Shown: positions 1 through 5,703, counted from the first letter of the stretch. The stretch: 8,305 bases of DNA from Armatimonadota bacterium (GCA_030612305.1 JAUWOG010000080.1:1-8305), one strand, 5' to 3'. A program made the numbers and translations. The notes: a model not told the origin generated them from the letters alone.

Positions 1-30
1 GGCCGGTCCCGCCCAGGGGCGGGATCGGCC
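1..30. repeat. Strong GC-rich hairpin at the window edge
   Basis: Bases 1-14 pair with 17-30 with a single G-T wobble (6 with 25), giving a 13-14 bp stem and a 2-4 base loop. It lies about 140 bases beyond the stop of the last minus-strand oxidoreductase. Read on the minus strand it could be a terminator, but the place where a U-tract would fall is outside the window. No T-run follows it on the plus strand. The structure is seen directly; the terminator role is a guess. Confidence 0.5.
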
Positions 31-83
31 CCTCCGGACGGCGACCGGCAAAGGCAACCGCAGACGGCACCGGCCGGCGGGGC

Positions 84-113
84 ATCCCGCGTGGATCCCG
101 CGTATACGCGGGA
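84..113. repeat. 18-bp perfect palindrome plus a third copy of its half-site
   Basis: Bases 96-113 (TCCCGCGTATACGCGGGA) are a perfect 18-bp palindrome. The half-site TCCCGCGT occurs once more in direct orientation at 85-92, inside a 9-base direct repeat (84-92 and 95-103) with a 2-base spacer. There are therefore three half-sites, two direct and one inverted. It sits 59 bases past the stop codon of the 172-1131 gene. As RNA it would form a 7-bp stem with a TATA loop, but no U-tract follows on either strand, so an intrinsic terminator is not well supported. A protein-binding site or transcript-end stabilising hairpin is possible. Confidence 0.5.
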
Positions 114-171
114 CCCCACAAACGACAACAGCAAACGGCAACGGCGACGACATTCTTCCGGAGCGGGGCGG

Positions 172-1131
172 CTACTCCAGCACCTCGGCGATTGTTACCT
201 CGCGGGCCTCCTCCAGCGAGCGCTTGCCCGCCTCCAGAACCGCTATCACCTCGACCTCCTCCTCCACCGGCGGGCTCTCCTCGCCAGTCTCAAGCAGGTT
301 GATGAAGCGCTCCATCAAGTAGATGTAGAGGTTGTCCAGGTCCGGTATCAGTGACTCGTGGCCCTCAGTACCGTACACGTTGATCTGGTAGCCGGTCTGC
401 GCGTACTCGGGTTCCATTACTATCAGGACCAGGTCGCGGCCGTTCTCATAACGCACGCGGACGATGTTGCGGTCGGGCTGGCCCACGTTGATACACGAGA
501 CCGCCGGGGAGTCGCCGCCAAATACGCCGTAGTACATCGAGAGCGCGTGGATTCCGTAATAGACAAGCTCGCTACCGCAGATGGTCGTCGCCAGAGTGAC
601 CTCGCCGAACTCCGGTAGTCGGTCCCTCAGCGCGAGAATATCAGGCACGAAACGGAGCGAACTCGCGGACATGAACGGAGTCCCCGTCTCGCGGACGATG
701 TCGGCGATCTGCTTCGCGCGTTTCGCAGTCATCGCCAGGGGCTTGTCGCAGTACGTCGGGACGCCCTCGCGGAGGGGATGAATCGCGTACTCGCACTGGT
801 CGCCGGAACCGTCATCGGCAATCACGACGGCGTCAACGCCCTCGCAACATTCTTTGTGCGTGTCGCAGACTTCGGGGATGTCGCAGACGTCTGCGAGCGC
901 CTCGGCCCATTCCCTCTCCGGGTCCCATATCTTCACCGCCCGCGCGCCTTCGATACGCGCAGCCGCGACGCCGAAGGTCGCGTCATACTGCGCCGCCTTC
1001 GCCTCGTCGAAGCCGTTGAAGGCCGTAGTGAAGAACGCTCCGTGTGTTGAGACGGGCCGGAGTTCGGCGTCCTCCTCCCCCCCGTAGGTGGCACGATATG
1101 TGGCGGCGGAAATCATTCCCAGTTTGAACAT
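172..1131 (-). CDS. Gfo/Idh/MocA-family oxidoreductase, divergent N-terminus
   Basis: This 319-residue protein is related to the Gfo/Idh/MocA family, cytoplasmic NAD(P)-dependent oxidoreductases acting on sugars, inositols and related polyols. The family's Lys-Pro signature, usually Glu-Lys-Pro, is present as Asp-Lys-Pro at 129-131. A Gly-Ile-His segment at 193-195 matches the position of the conserved catalytic-region histidine. The C-terminal part (about 175-319) has the expected strand-rich pattern. The N-terminus is odd: the first strand (residues 3-8) is not followed by a Gly-x-Gly-x-x-Gly loop, and about 40 extra residues precede the next clear alpha/beta element. Cofactor binding may be altered or lost. 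GGAGAG at 1138-1143, six bases upstream, supports this start. It is the last gene of the minus-strand cluster, 42 bases after its neighbour. The family is fairly sure; the substrate is unknown. Confidence 0.85.
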   Translation of the reverse strand: MFKLGMISAATYRATYGGEEDAELRPVSTHGAFFTTAFNGFDEAKAAQYDATFGVAAARIEGARAVKIWDPEREWAEALADVCDIPEVCDTHKECCEGVDAVVIADDGSGDQCEYAIHPLREGVPTYCDKPLAMTAKRAKQIADIVRETGTPFMSASSLRFVPDILALRDRLPEFGEVTLATTICGSELVYYGIHALSMYYGVFGGDSPAVSCINVGQPDRNIVRVRYENGRDLVLIVMEPEYAQTGYQINVYGTEGHESLIPDLDNLYIYLMERFINLLETGEESPPVEEEVEVIAVLEAGKRSLEEAREVTIAEVLE

Positions 1132-1173
1132 TCGGTTCTCTCCATTTCAGTAGTGTTCGTGTGTAACGGTTGT

Positions 1174-2211
1174 CTATGCGGGCAGCTCGGACAGCTTCAC
1201 GGGGCGGCCCTCGGCCAGCGACTTCTCGATGGCGAAGGCGACACGGTGAGTCTTGAACGCCTCCTCGAAGTCAATCAGGTTGGGCTTGTCCTGCTGGATG
1301 CACTCGATGAAATGCTCCATCTGCGGCGGGTAGGGATGGTCGAGAACATCGCCGGACTCGGCCTGCGGAGTGGGTACCGTAACCCATTCACCAGGGCGCA
1401 GGCCCTCCAGCTTCGTGGACCACAGCTTGTCGTTCCAGAGCGTCCCGTCGCTGCCGACGAGCTTGACGTTGAAGACGTAAGGCTGCCGGCAGTCAATGGA
1501 GGATGTGCATTTGGCGGTCGTGCCGTCGGCGAACTTGATGATGGAGACGGAGGTGGTGTCGTACTCGTAGGCCTGCATCGCCGGCATGGACGATTTGGCG
1601 GAGTAAGCATAGACTTCCTCGACGTCGCGGTCGGCGAAGGCGATGAGGGCGTCGAGTGCGTGAATGCCGGCAGTGAGCAGGGAGCTGCCGCCCATGTCCT
1701 TCTTGATGTTCCACGCGTACTGTGCGTACCAGGGGCCGATGCCGTGGTAGTAGTCCACCTCGGAATAGTGGACATCGCCGAGCAGGCCGCGCTCAAGGCA
1801 ACTGCGTATGAACTGGAAATGCCCGATGAAGCGGAGCTCGAAGAAAACAGTCGAGTGGACCCCTGCGTCGGCGATGGCCTTGCGCATGGCAAGGAGGCTG
1901 TCATAGTCGAGAGCCAGCGGCTTCTCGATCATGAGATGCTTGCCGGCCTCGGCAGCGGCAATAGCCTGCGGGGGATGGAGCTTGTGTGGCGTGCAGATGT
2001 CCACGACCTGCAGGTCGGGATGGGTGAGGAACTCGTCGTAGTCGTGGTAGAGCGCGGCGTCGCTGCCACACATGTCGAGGATTTCGTCTCTGGTGAGGTC
2101 CTTGCTGGAGCAGATGGCGACGACCTCGCAGTCAGGTATGTCCCTGAAAGCCGCGAGATGTCCGCTGGCGGCCCAGCCAATACCGACGATTCCGATCTTT
2201 ACCTTTGCCAT
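1174..2211 (-). CDS. Gfo/Idh/MocA-family NAD(P)-dependent oxidoreductase
   Basis: This 345-residue protein is a canonical family member. An N-terminal Rossmann domain starts with Lys-Ile-Gly-Ile-Val-Gly-Ile-Gly-Trp (residues 5-13). The Glu-Lys-Pro signature is at 96-98 and Lys97 is the usual catalytic or cofactor-contacting lysine. The segment at 174-187 (Gly-Gly-Ser-Ser ... Gly-Ile-His-Ala-Leu-Asp) holds the conserved His184 and Asp187 of the active site. The expected reaction is oxidation or reduction of a sugar or sugar-derivative hydroxyl with NAD(P). The reading frame stays open upstream to 2292, but I chose the start at 2211 because AGGAGG lies at 2220-2225 with an 8-base spacer, and because the Rossmann strand begins three residues in. 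It is the third gene of the minus-strand cluster. The substrate cannot be read from the sequence. Confidence 0.93.
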   Translation of the reverse strand: MAKVKIGIVGIGWAASGHLAAFRDIPDCEVVAICSSKDLTRDEILDMCGSDAALYHDYDEFLTHPDLQVVDICTPHKLHPPQAIAAAEAGKHLMIEKPLALDYDSLLAMRKAIADAGVHSTVFFELRFIGHFQFIRSCLERGLLGDVHYSEVDYYHGIGPWYAQYAWNIKKDMGGSSLLTAGIHALDALIAFADRDVEEVYAYSAKSSMPAMQAYEYDTTSVSIIKFADGTTAKCTSSIDCRQPYVFNVKLVGSDGTLWNDKLWSTKLEGLRPGEWVTVPTPQAESGDVLDHPYPPQMEHFIECIQQDKPNLIDFEEAFKTHRVAFAIEKSLAEGRPVKLSELPA

Positions 2212-2219
2212 TGTGGTGG

Positions 2220-2225
2220 CCTCCT
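2220..2225 (-). promoter_or_regulatory. Shine-Dalgarno that fixes the 2211 start
   Basis: A perfect AGGAGG on the minus strand stands 8 bases before the ATG at 2211. It rules against the longer in-frame start at 2292, which overlaps the stop region of the preceding gene and would add 27 residues unlike the family. Confidence 0.85.
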
Positions 2226-2288
2226 GTGTGTTGAAAGCGCGGGGCGCGCGGAGGTGAGACCGGCAGGCCCCTGCGCAGTCGTGGGATG

Positions 2289-3317
2289 TCAACTGTCAGC
2301 CCCGACGAGCGCCTTGAACTGGTCAAGGAGATCGTCGGGCGGATCGAACGGCATGTCCACCGGTCTGGCTTCGACGGCGCTGAGGTACCCGGCGAGGATG
2401 ATGAGCCACTCGTCGAGCGAGGTGGCAAGGTTGGTGGGGGAGGGATTGCCGTCATCCTCGAGCCAGTCGAACATGGCGTTGGTGAGTCCGGCCTGGCCGA
2501 GGACGTCCTCGTCAGGATAGGACATGACGCCGCTCTCGACTTTGCCATCGGGGGCGGTCTTCTCCCAGCCTTCCATCCACCAGTGGCGGAAGCCGTGCGT
2601 GCCATAGATGGCGATGCGCTTGTGGTAATGAACGGGCTTGGACTTGTCAAACATCGGCGCGCCCTCGCCGGCCTGCAAGGCCCCACGCATACCGTTAGTG
2701 AAGGTGATGAGGGATTCGGCGGTGTTGGGGCTCGGATGCGTGCCGTCTATGTCGTCATATCCGGAAGAAGCGCCGAAGACCGTCTCGACCTGCGCATAGC
2801 CGGAAAACGCATAGAGCAGGTCTATGACATGGACGCCCTGACCGTTCATCGGCAGGCAGGCGGAGGCGTCGAGGAAGCGGACCTCGCCGATCTGCCCCTC
2901 GGCAATATCGCTGAGGAACTCGATGATTTTGGGGTGATGGCGGAGCTGGTGGTTGACTGCGATCTTCGTGTCAGTGGCGGCCTCCAGAGCGCGCAAGGCC
3001 TTGTAGTCATCGGCGCCGACGCAGACGGGCTTCTCGACGATGACGCCCGGCACACCGGCGTCGGCCAGCTTCGTGAGCAGGGGAACGCGGATGTCGGGCC
3101 TCGTGACGCAGTGGACGACGTCGGGCTTCTCCTTCTCCAGCATCTCGTCGAGGTCCGTGTAGGTGGTGCCTATGCCCCACTTCTCGGCGAAGGTGTTGAG
3201 GCGGTCTTCGTCGAGGTCGCAGCAGGCGACTTCTACGCCACGGGTGATGTGTTCGTAGGCAGCCGCGTGCCCGTTGGCACGTCCCCCACAGCCCAGGAAT
3301 GCGCATCTGTAACTCAT
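2289..3317 (-). CDS. Gfo/Idh/MocA-family NAD(P)-dependent oxidoreductase
   Basis: This 342-residue oxidoreductase has a dinucleotide-binding loop Gly-Cys-Gly-Gly-Arg-Ala-Asn-Gly at 9-16. Asp34 is placed near the end of the second strand, where the family contacts the cofactor ribose. The Glu-Lys-Pro motif is at 95-97, and Gly-Val-His-Val-Ile-Asp at 161-166 carries the conserved His163 and Asp166. The middle section (183-200, rich in Asp, Gly and Ser) and a Trp-rich stretch (245-251) differ from the neighbouring paralogue, so the two genes are not a recent duplication. GGAG at 3329-3332 serves as ribosome-binding site at an 11-base spacing. It is second in the minus-strand cluster, 86 bases after the nuclease gene. 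The role is probably a redox step on a sugar or uronate; the substrate is unknown. Confidence 0.92.
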   Translation of the reverse strand: MSYRCAFLGCGGRANGHAAAYEHITRGVEVACCDLDEDRLNTFAEKWGIGTTYTDLDEMLEKEKPDVVHCVTRPDIRVPLLTKLADAGVPGVIVEKPVCVGADDYKALRALEAATDTKIAVNHQLRHHPKIIEFLSDIAEGQIGEVRFLDASACLPMNGQGVHVIDLLYAFSGYAQVETVFGASSGYDDIDGTHPSPNTAESLITFTNGMRGALQAGEGAPMFDKSKPVHYHKRIAIYGTHGFRHWWMEGWEKTAPDGKVESGVMSYPDEDVLGQAGLTNAMFDWLEDDGNPSPTNLATSLDEWLIILAGYLSAVEARPVDMPFDPPDDLLDQFKALVGADS

Positions 3318-3334
3318 GGTTTCATAATCTCCTA
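3314..3334 (-). promoter_or_regulatory. Ribosome-binding site with an overlapping three-codon reading frame
   Basis: TAGGAG (3329-3334) precedes two ATGs. The first, at 3325, opens only Met-Lys-Pro and stops at a TGA (3314-3316) that overlaps the second ATG (3317) as ATGA. The first ATG is only 3 bases from GGAG and the second is 11. The true start is the second, because it opens the full oxidoreductase. The mini-frame may be chance. Confidence 0.4.
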
Positions 3335-3403
3335 GCGGTATGGCGCGTCAGTGTGTGCAGTGCGGTAGTGTTCGCCACGTCGGGCAGAGACACCTTGCCC
3401 AGT

Positions 3404-4411
3404 TCATGATTCAGTGGCGTTGTCTTCCTGATCGAGCTCCGCCAGTACTTCACGTACCAGGTCCTTGTACTCCTCTCGGATACGGAAGTTGTCGCGGTCC
3501 CACGAACGGGGCTTGTCATAGCCGATCACCTGACGGAGGTAGTCGTGCCGCTGAAAACCGAGTTCCTTTGAGATGGTTGAGAGAACCGTGCCGGGGCGAC
3601 CTTCCCTGGCAACCTCGCCAAGCTCCACAAGTTCGGCTATGACTTCATCACGGGTTACGGACTCGTGGCGGAGGCAGAGGGGCAGCAGTATCTTGCGGAT
3701 GCGTCTGGGCGTAGCTCTATCGCTATCAAAATAGTCTCGTAGTTGGGCTTTCAACTCATCTGGCTGATAGTCGCCCGGTTCGTCCGAGACAGCCAGCTTC
3801 CGCCGCGTTCGGGTCCGCTCTCTGGCGACCTCTTCTGGTATGATCACAGTCTTGACCAGAAGTTCCTCGCCCGCTTGTGTCTTCACATATCTGAAAATGA
3901 CAGCGTTTATGTTCACTCCATAGTTGTCCGAGAGCCACTCAATCATCCGTTGGAGTCCCTCGTCAATATCGGCCCCAACCAGGAGTATTCTCTGCATGTC
4001 ATTGAACGATGTTTCTTCCCAGTCCAGCTCCTCGGCCTCTTCGCTGAGGTAGTCTTCGAGTGGCTGCTTTCTGAAGTTCTGGCACTCCTCGCTCAGCCGG
4101 TCAACGTCCCAGGAAGCGACCGCCGAGGCATAGTCAATGGCCTGCGCCAGTGCTTCTCGCGAGAGAAGGTCCCTCTTGAGTTCAACTATCACGACGTTTC
4201 CATCGGCGTCTATGGCGAGGAAGTCCATGGGACCGGCCTTGGTTTGCACTTGCTCACCGATGATGAGTATATCGTCCCCCAATATCTCGGGTTCACTCCT
4301 GATCCAGGATTGGAGGTCAACAGGCTCATTGCGGTCGGCTTCAGCCATGGACGTATCGAGTTCCTCCAGCTTGCCATCTTTGATCTGCCACACTCTAATC
4401 TGGGTTGACAT
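3404..4411 (-). CDS. PD-(D/E)XK nuclease-like protein, DUF91/NucS type
   Basis: This 335-residue acidic protein carries a restriction-nuclease-like core at about 35-100. A helix with acidic residues (Glu40, Glu42) leads to Pro-Met-Asp63, then a strand ending in Glu77-Leu-Lys79, the Asp ... Glu-x-Lys metal-binding triad. Next comes a helix with Gln90-x-x-x-Tyr94, as in NucS/DUF91 proteins. The region 140-190 has two further strands, including an Ala-Val-Ile-Phe-Arg-Tyr segment common in this group. Residues 215-335 look like helical, basic, winged-helix-type DNA-binding material. The expected activity is DNA cleavage in repair or defence. An in-frame extension to 4471 exists, but the start at 4411 gives the normal N-terminus (Met-Ser-Thr-Gln); its GAGGG at 4424-4428 is rather distant at 12 bases. 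It heads a cluster of sugar oxidoreductases, an unexpected pairing. Nuclease fold fairly sure; biological role unknown. Confidence 0.8.
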   Translation of the reverse strand: MSTQIRVWQIKDGKLEELDTSMAEADRNEPVDLQSWIRSEPEILGDDILIIGEQVQTKAGPMDFLAIDADGNVVIVELKRDLLSREALAQAIDYASAVASWDVDRLSEECQNFRKQPLEDYLSEEAEELDWEETSFNDMQRILLVGADIDEGLQRMIEWLSDNYGVNINAVIFRYVKTQAGEELLVKTVIIPEEVARERTRTRRKLAVSDEPGDYQPDELKAQLRDYFDSDRATPRRIRKILLPLCLRHESVTRDEVIAELVELGEVAREGRPGTVLSTISKELGFQRHDYLRQVIGYDKPRSWDRDNFRIREEYKDLVREVLAELDQEDNATES

Positions 4412-4475
4412 AGTGAAGTAACACCCTCTCATGTACTTGTTGAGGTGCGGCGATACGGGCGAAAGGCGCAAGGCA

Positions 4476-4504
4476 AGAGTACATTAGCGCGATGTCGTCG
4501 TCAA
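4476..4504 (-). promoter_or_regulatory. Candidate sigma70-like promoter of the nuclease gene
   Basis: On the minus strand TTGACG (4499-4504, five of six consensus bases) is followed by a 17-base spacer and TACTCT (4476-4481, three of six). Transcription would start near 4469, leaving about 58 bases before the nuclease ATG. The -10 is weak, but the -35 and the spacing are good, and the position is right. Confidence 0.35.
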
Positions 4505-4517
4505 GCTGACATCGTGC
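4487..4517. repeat. Inverted repeat overlapping the candidate nuclease promoter
   Basis: Arms 4487-4496 and 4508-4517 are complementary over 10 bp with one G-T wobble (7 bp perfect core, CGATGTC/GACATCG) around an 11-base centre. The centre contains the putative -35 box, and the left arm lies in the spacer. This geometry fits a repressor operator. As RNA it would be a hairpin, but no T-run follows on either strand, so a terminator is unlikely. Confidence 0.5.
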
Positions 4518-4694
4518 CGCCTAGTTGGCGGGCTGCCAGAGGTTTCCCTGCGTGTCGGAGTTTGTCCTGCCCGCGAATGGGTATGCCGGCGGAGACCGAA
4601 GAATGTGCCTTCGTCGAGGAGGAGGGCCGGTGATAGAGGGCGAAGTCCCAACATGACGTGAACGTATGCGAGGCACGATGAATTGGTCGTCAGT

Positions 4695-4699
4695 AAGGA
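4695..4699 (+). promoter_or_regulatory. Shine-Dalgarno that fixes the 4707 start
   Basis: AAGGA lies 7 bases before the ATG at 4707. It supports that codon over the TTG at 4683, which would put eight extra charged residues before the signal peptide. Confidence 0.65.
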
Positions 4700-4706
4700 T
4701 GATGAG

Positions 4707-5345
4707 ATGACGAAGTGCGAGATGGCATTGCTTGTGATGGGATTGGTATGTGTGGCGCTGTTATCCGGCTGTGGGGGCGGGACACAAGGGGTATCAGATT
4801 CGAGCGGATCGCGGGCGGAGGTCAACACGGTATCGGCAGTTGTCTCTCCGGCTCAGAGCGGACTCCTCGGCGACATGGACGGAGACGGCGCGCCGACGGT
4901 CGGCGATGTCATCAAGATTCTGCGCATTGTGGTGGGTCTCGACCCCGAGGACGAATGTGCCGATGCCAATGAGAATGAGACCATTGATGTCGGTGATGCA
5001 ATCAAAGTGCTGCGGTGTGTAGTGGGCCTGGATGATTGGCCGATTGGCGAATGCGGCGAGGAAGACTGGGCTATCTTCTGCGTCCGATTCCCAGATGACA
5101 CCTATGTAGTAGAAGCTTTTAAGGTGGACCCAGAGCATCTTCTGCAGAGCGTGCAGCTCTCGGGAACCGCTGGTAGTACGCCGCTCACGTGGAACCTGTA
5201 CCCATTTCATCCTGGCGAGTGGTGGACCGATCCCAATCTCGAATGTACCCCGTCTTTTCCGCAATACTACACCATGACTTGCACGACGGCCTCTGGAACA
5301 TACACCGTGAACAAAACAGTCACTACTTGGGAATGGGCTCAGTGA
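4707..5345 (+). CDS. Dockerin-domain lipoprotein
   Basis: This is a 212-residue exported protein. A short positive N-terminus and hydrophobic stretch (6-19) lead to the lipobox Leu-Ser-Gly-Cys, with Cys22 as the lipidation site. After a Gly/Ser linker, residues 53-112 form a type I dockerin: two 12-residue calcium loops with ligands Asp56, Asp58, Asp60, Asp67 and Asp86, Asn88, Asn90, Asp97, each followed by a helix of the Ile-Lys-x-Leu-Arg-x-Val-Val-Gly-Leu-Asp type. Dockerins bind cohesin domains, classically in cellulosomes. Residues 117-212 are aromatic-, Thr- and Cys-rich, probably beta-sheet, and unrecognised. Mature cysteines 84, 104, 116, 125, 180 and 192 could form disulfides. The likely location is the outer surface or periplasm. 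It is oriented away from the nuclease and towards the URO-D-like gene. The C-terminus may be cut short by a frameshift (see 5346-5452). No cohesin is visible in the window. Confidence 0.85.
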   Translation: MTKCEMALLVMGLVCVALLSGCGGGTQGVSDSSGSRAEVNTVSAVVSPAQSGLLGDMDGDGAPTVGDVIKILRIVVGLDPEDECADANENETIDVGDAIKVLRCVVGLDDWPIGECGEEDWAIFCVRFPDDTYVVEAFKVDPEHLLQSVQLSGTAGSTPLTWNLYPFHPGEWWTDPNLECTPSFPQYYTMTCTTASGTYTVNKTVTTWEWAQ

Positions 5346-5452
5346 TAATTGCCGTGAAGCCCGTGCCCGATTCCGCTTGGCAGATGAGCAACCGCAGTAA
5401 CTTTGCCTGCCCGCTATCCGGCCTCTGGTATGGCGTGACCTGGAGCATCTGA
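5346..5452 (+). pseudogene. Possible frameshifted C-terminal tail of the dockerin lipoprotein
   Basis: Immediately after the lipoprotein stop, the frame shifted by one base stays open to a TGA at 5450-5452. It reads Val-Lys-Pro-Val-Pro-Asp-Ser-Ala-Trp from 5355 and ends Trp-Tyr-Gly-Val-Thr-Trp-Ser-Ile. Its third codon positions are mostly G or C like those of real genes here, and its Trp/Cys/Ser/Asn composition resembles the preceding domain. It could be about 35 more residues of the lipoprotein, displaced by a one-base loss (or two-base gain) near 5310-5345. It has no start or ribosome-binding site of its own. A sequencing error or chance open frame is equally allowed. Confidence 0.4.
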
Positions 5453-5499
5453 TTCCAGGTGTACTCCTACGCAGGCACGCGCATTGGACCTGGCAGCGG

Positions 5500-5634
5500 T
5501 CACTCGATGACGATGATGTCGTGGATATGGACCTGAGGGATCGTGACATGTAGCCAGCCGTTGGCGTTGGCGTGGAGGTCGTAGTGGAGGCCGAAAAAGA
5601 CGCCTTCCCACCATTTCTCAGGTATCGGAGGCAC
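5500..5634 (-). pseudogene. Collapsed remnant of a fucosidase-like glycoside hydrolase
   Basis: A 44-codon frame starts at GTG 5634, with GGGAG about 10 bases upstream. Residues 1-25 include Pro-Glu-Lys-Trp-Trp-Glu-Gly and Phe-Phe-Gly-Leu-His-Tyr-Asp-Leu-His, which look like the start of a (beta/alpha)8 glycosidase of the alpha-L-fucosidase-like kind. Residues 26-44 (Gly-Trp-Leu-His-Val-Thr-Ile-Pro-Gln-Val-His-Ile-His-Asp-Ile-Ile-Val-Ile-Glu, then stop) look like the last strands of such a protein's C-terminal beta domain. The catalytic body is missing. The junction falls at a tandem GTTGGC repeat (plus strand 5560-5571), consistent with an in-frame deletion of several hundred codons. It follows the URO-D-like gene by 69 bases on the same strand. 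The translation is seen directly; family identity is from memory and moderate. It could still be a small intact gene. Confidence 0.5.
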
Positions 5635-5703
5635 GTGTGCTGGTCTCCCTGTTTGTGGAGGTCTCAGTGTGCGGTAAGACAGCGGCTTCGGGAATGATCC
5701 TGC

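Larger units (their letters stand above)
4412..4706. other. Divergent intergenic region, no convincing gene
   Basis: These 295 bases separate the nuclease and lipoprotein start codons. They contain the dyad and candidate promoter listed separately. Short open frames exist on both strands (4445-4633 plus, 4484-4828 minus), but neither has a good start context together with protein-like composition. Around 4490-4600 the sequence reads as a Gly, Pro, Arg and Thr-rich frame on the minus strand, a texture I associate with dispersed intergenic repeats in GC-rich genomes. That impression is from memory and unproven. Confidence 0.5.

Noticed and set aside
1153..2520. Long open frame of 455 codons on the plus strand
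   Set aside because: It is antisense to a canonical oxidoreductase with a clear ribosome-binding site and runs across the gap into the next one. Its Val/Gly/Leu/Asp-rich translation matches no family and is typical of antisense frames in GC-rich genes.
2286..3335. Plus-strand open frame of 349 codons
   Set aside because: Exact antisense shadow of the 2289-3317 oxidoreductase; no domain signal.
3382..3400. GGGCA/TGCCC stem just after the nuclease stop
   Set aside because: Only 5 bp with a 9-base loop and no U-tract, so not a credible terminator.
4405..4410. TTGACA, a perfect -35 hexamer on the plus strand
   Set aside because: It overlaps the reverse complement of the nuclease start codon and has no plausible -10 at 16-18 bases.
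4445..4633. Short plus-strand frame of 62 codons ahead of the lipoprotein
   Set aside because: No ribosome-binding site at its start and no recognisable family. It is kept only as part of the unexplained intergenic block.
5455..5493. CCAGGT ... ACCTGG inverted repeat between the convergent genes
   Set aside because: The 6-bp arms are 27 bases apart with no T-run, too weak to call a bidirectional terminator.
4794..5549. Minus-strand open frame of 251 codons
   Set aside because: It lies opposite the dockerin lipoprotein and has Ser/Arg-rich, non-protein-like composition; its first residues overlap the glycosidase remnant in another frame.
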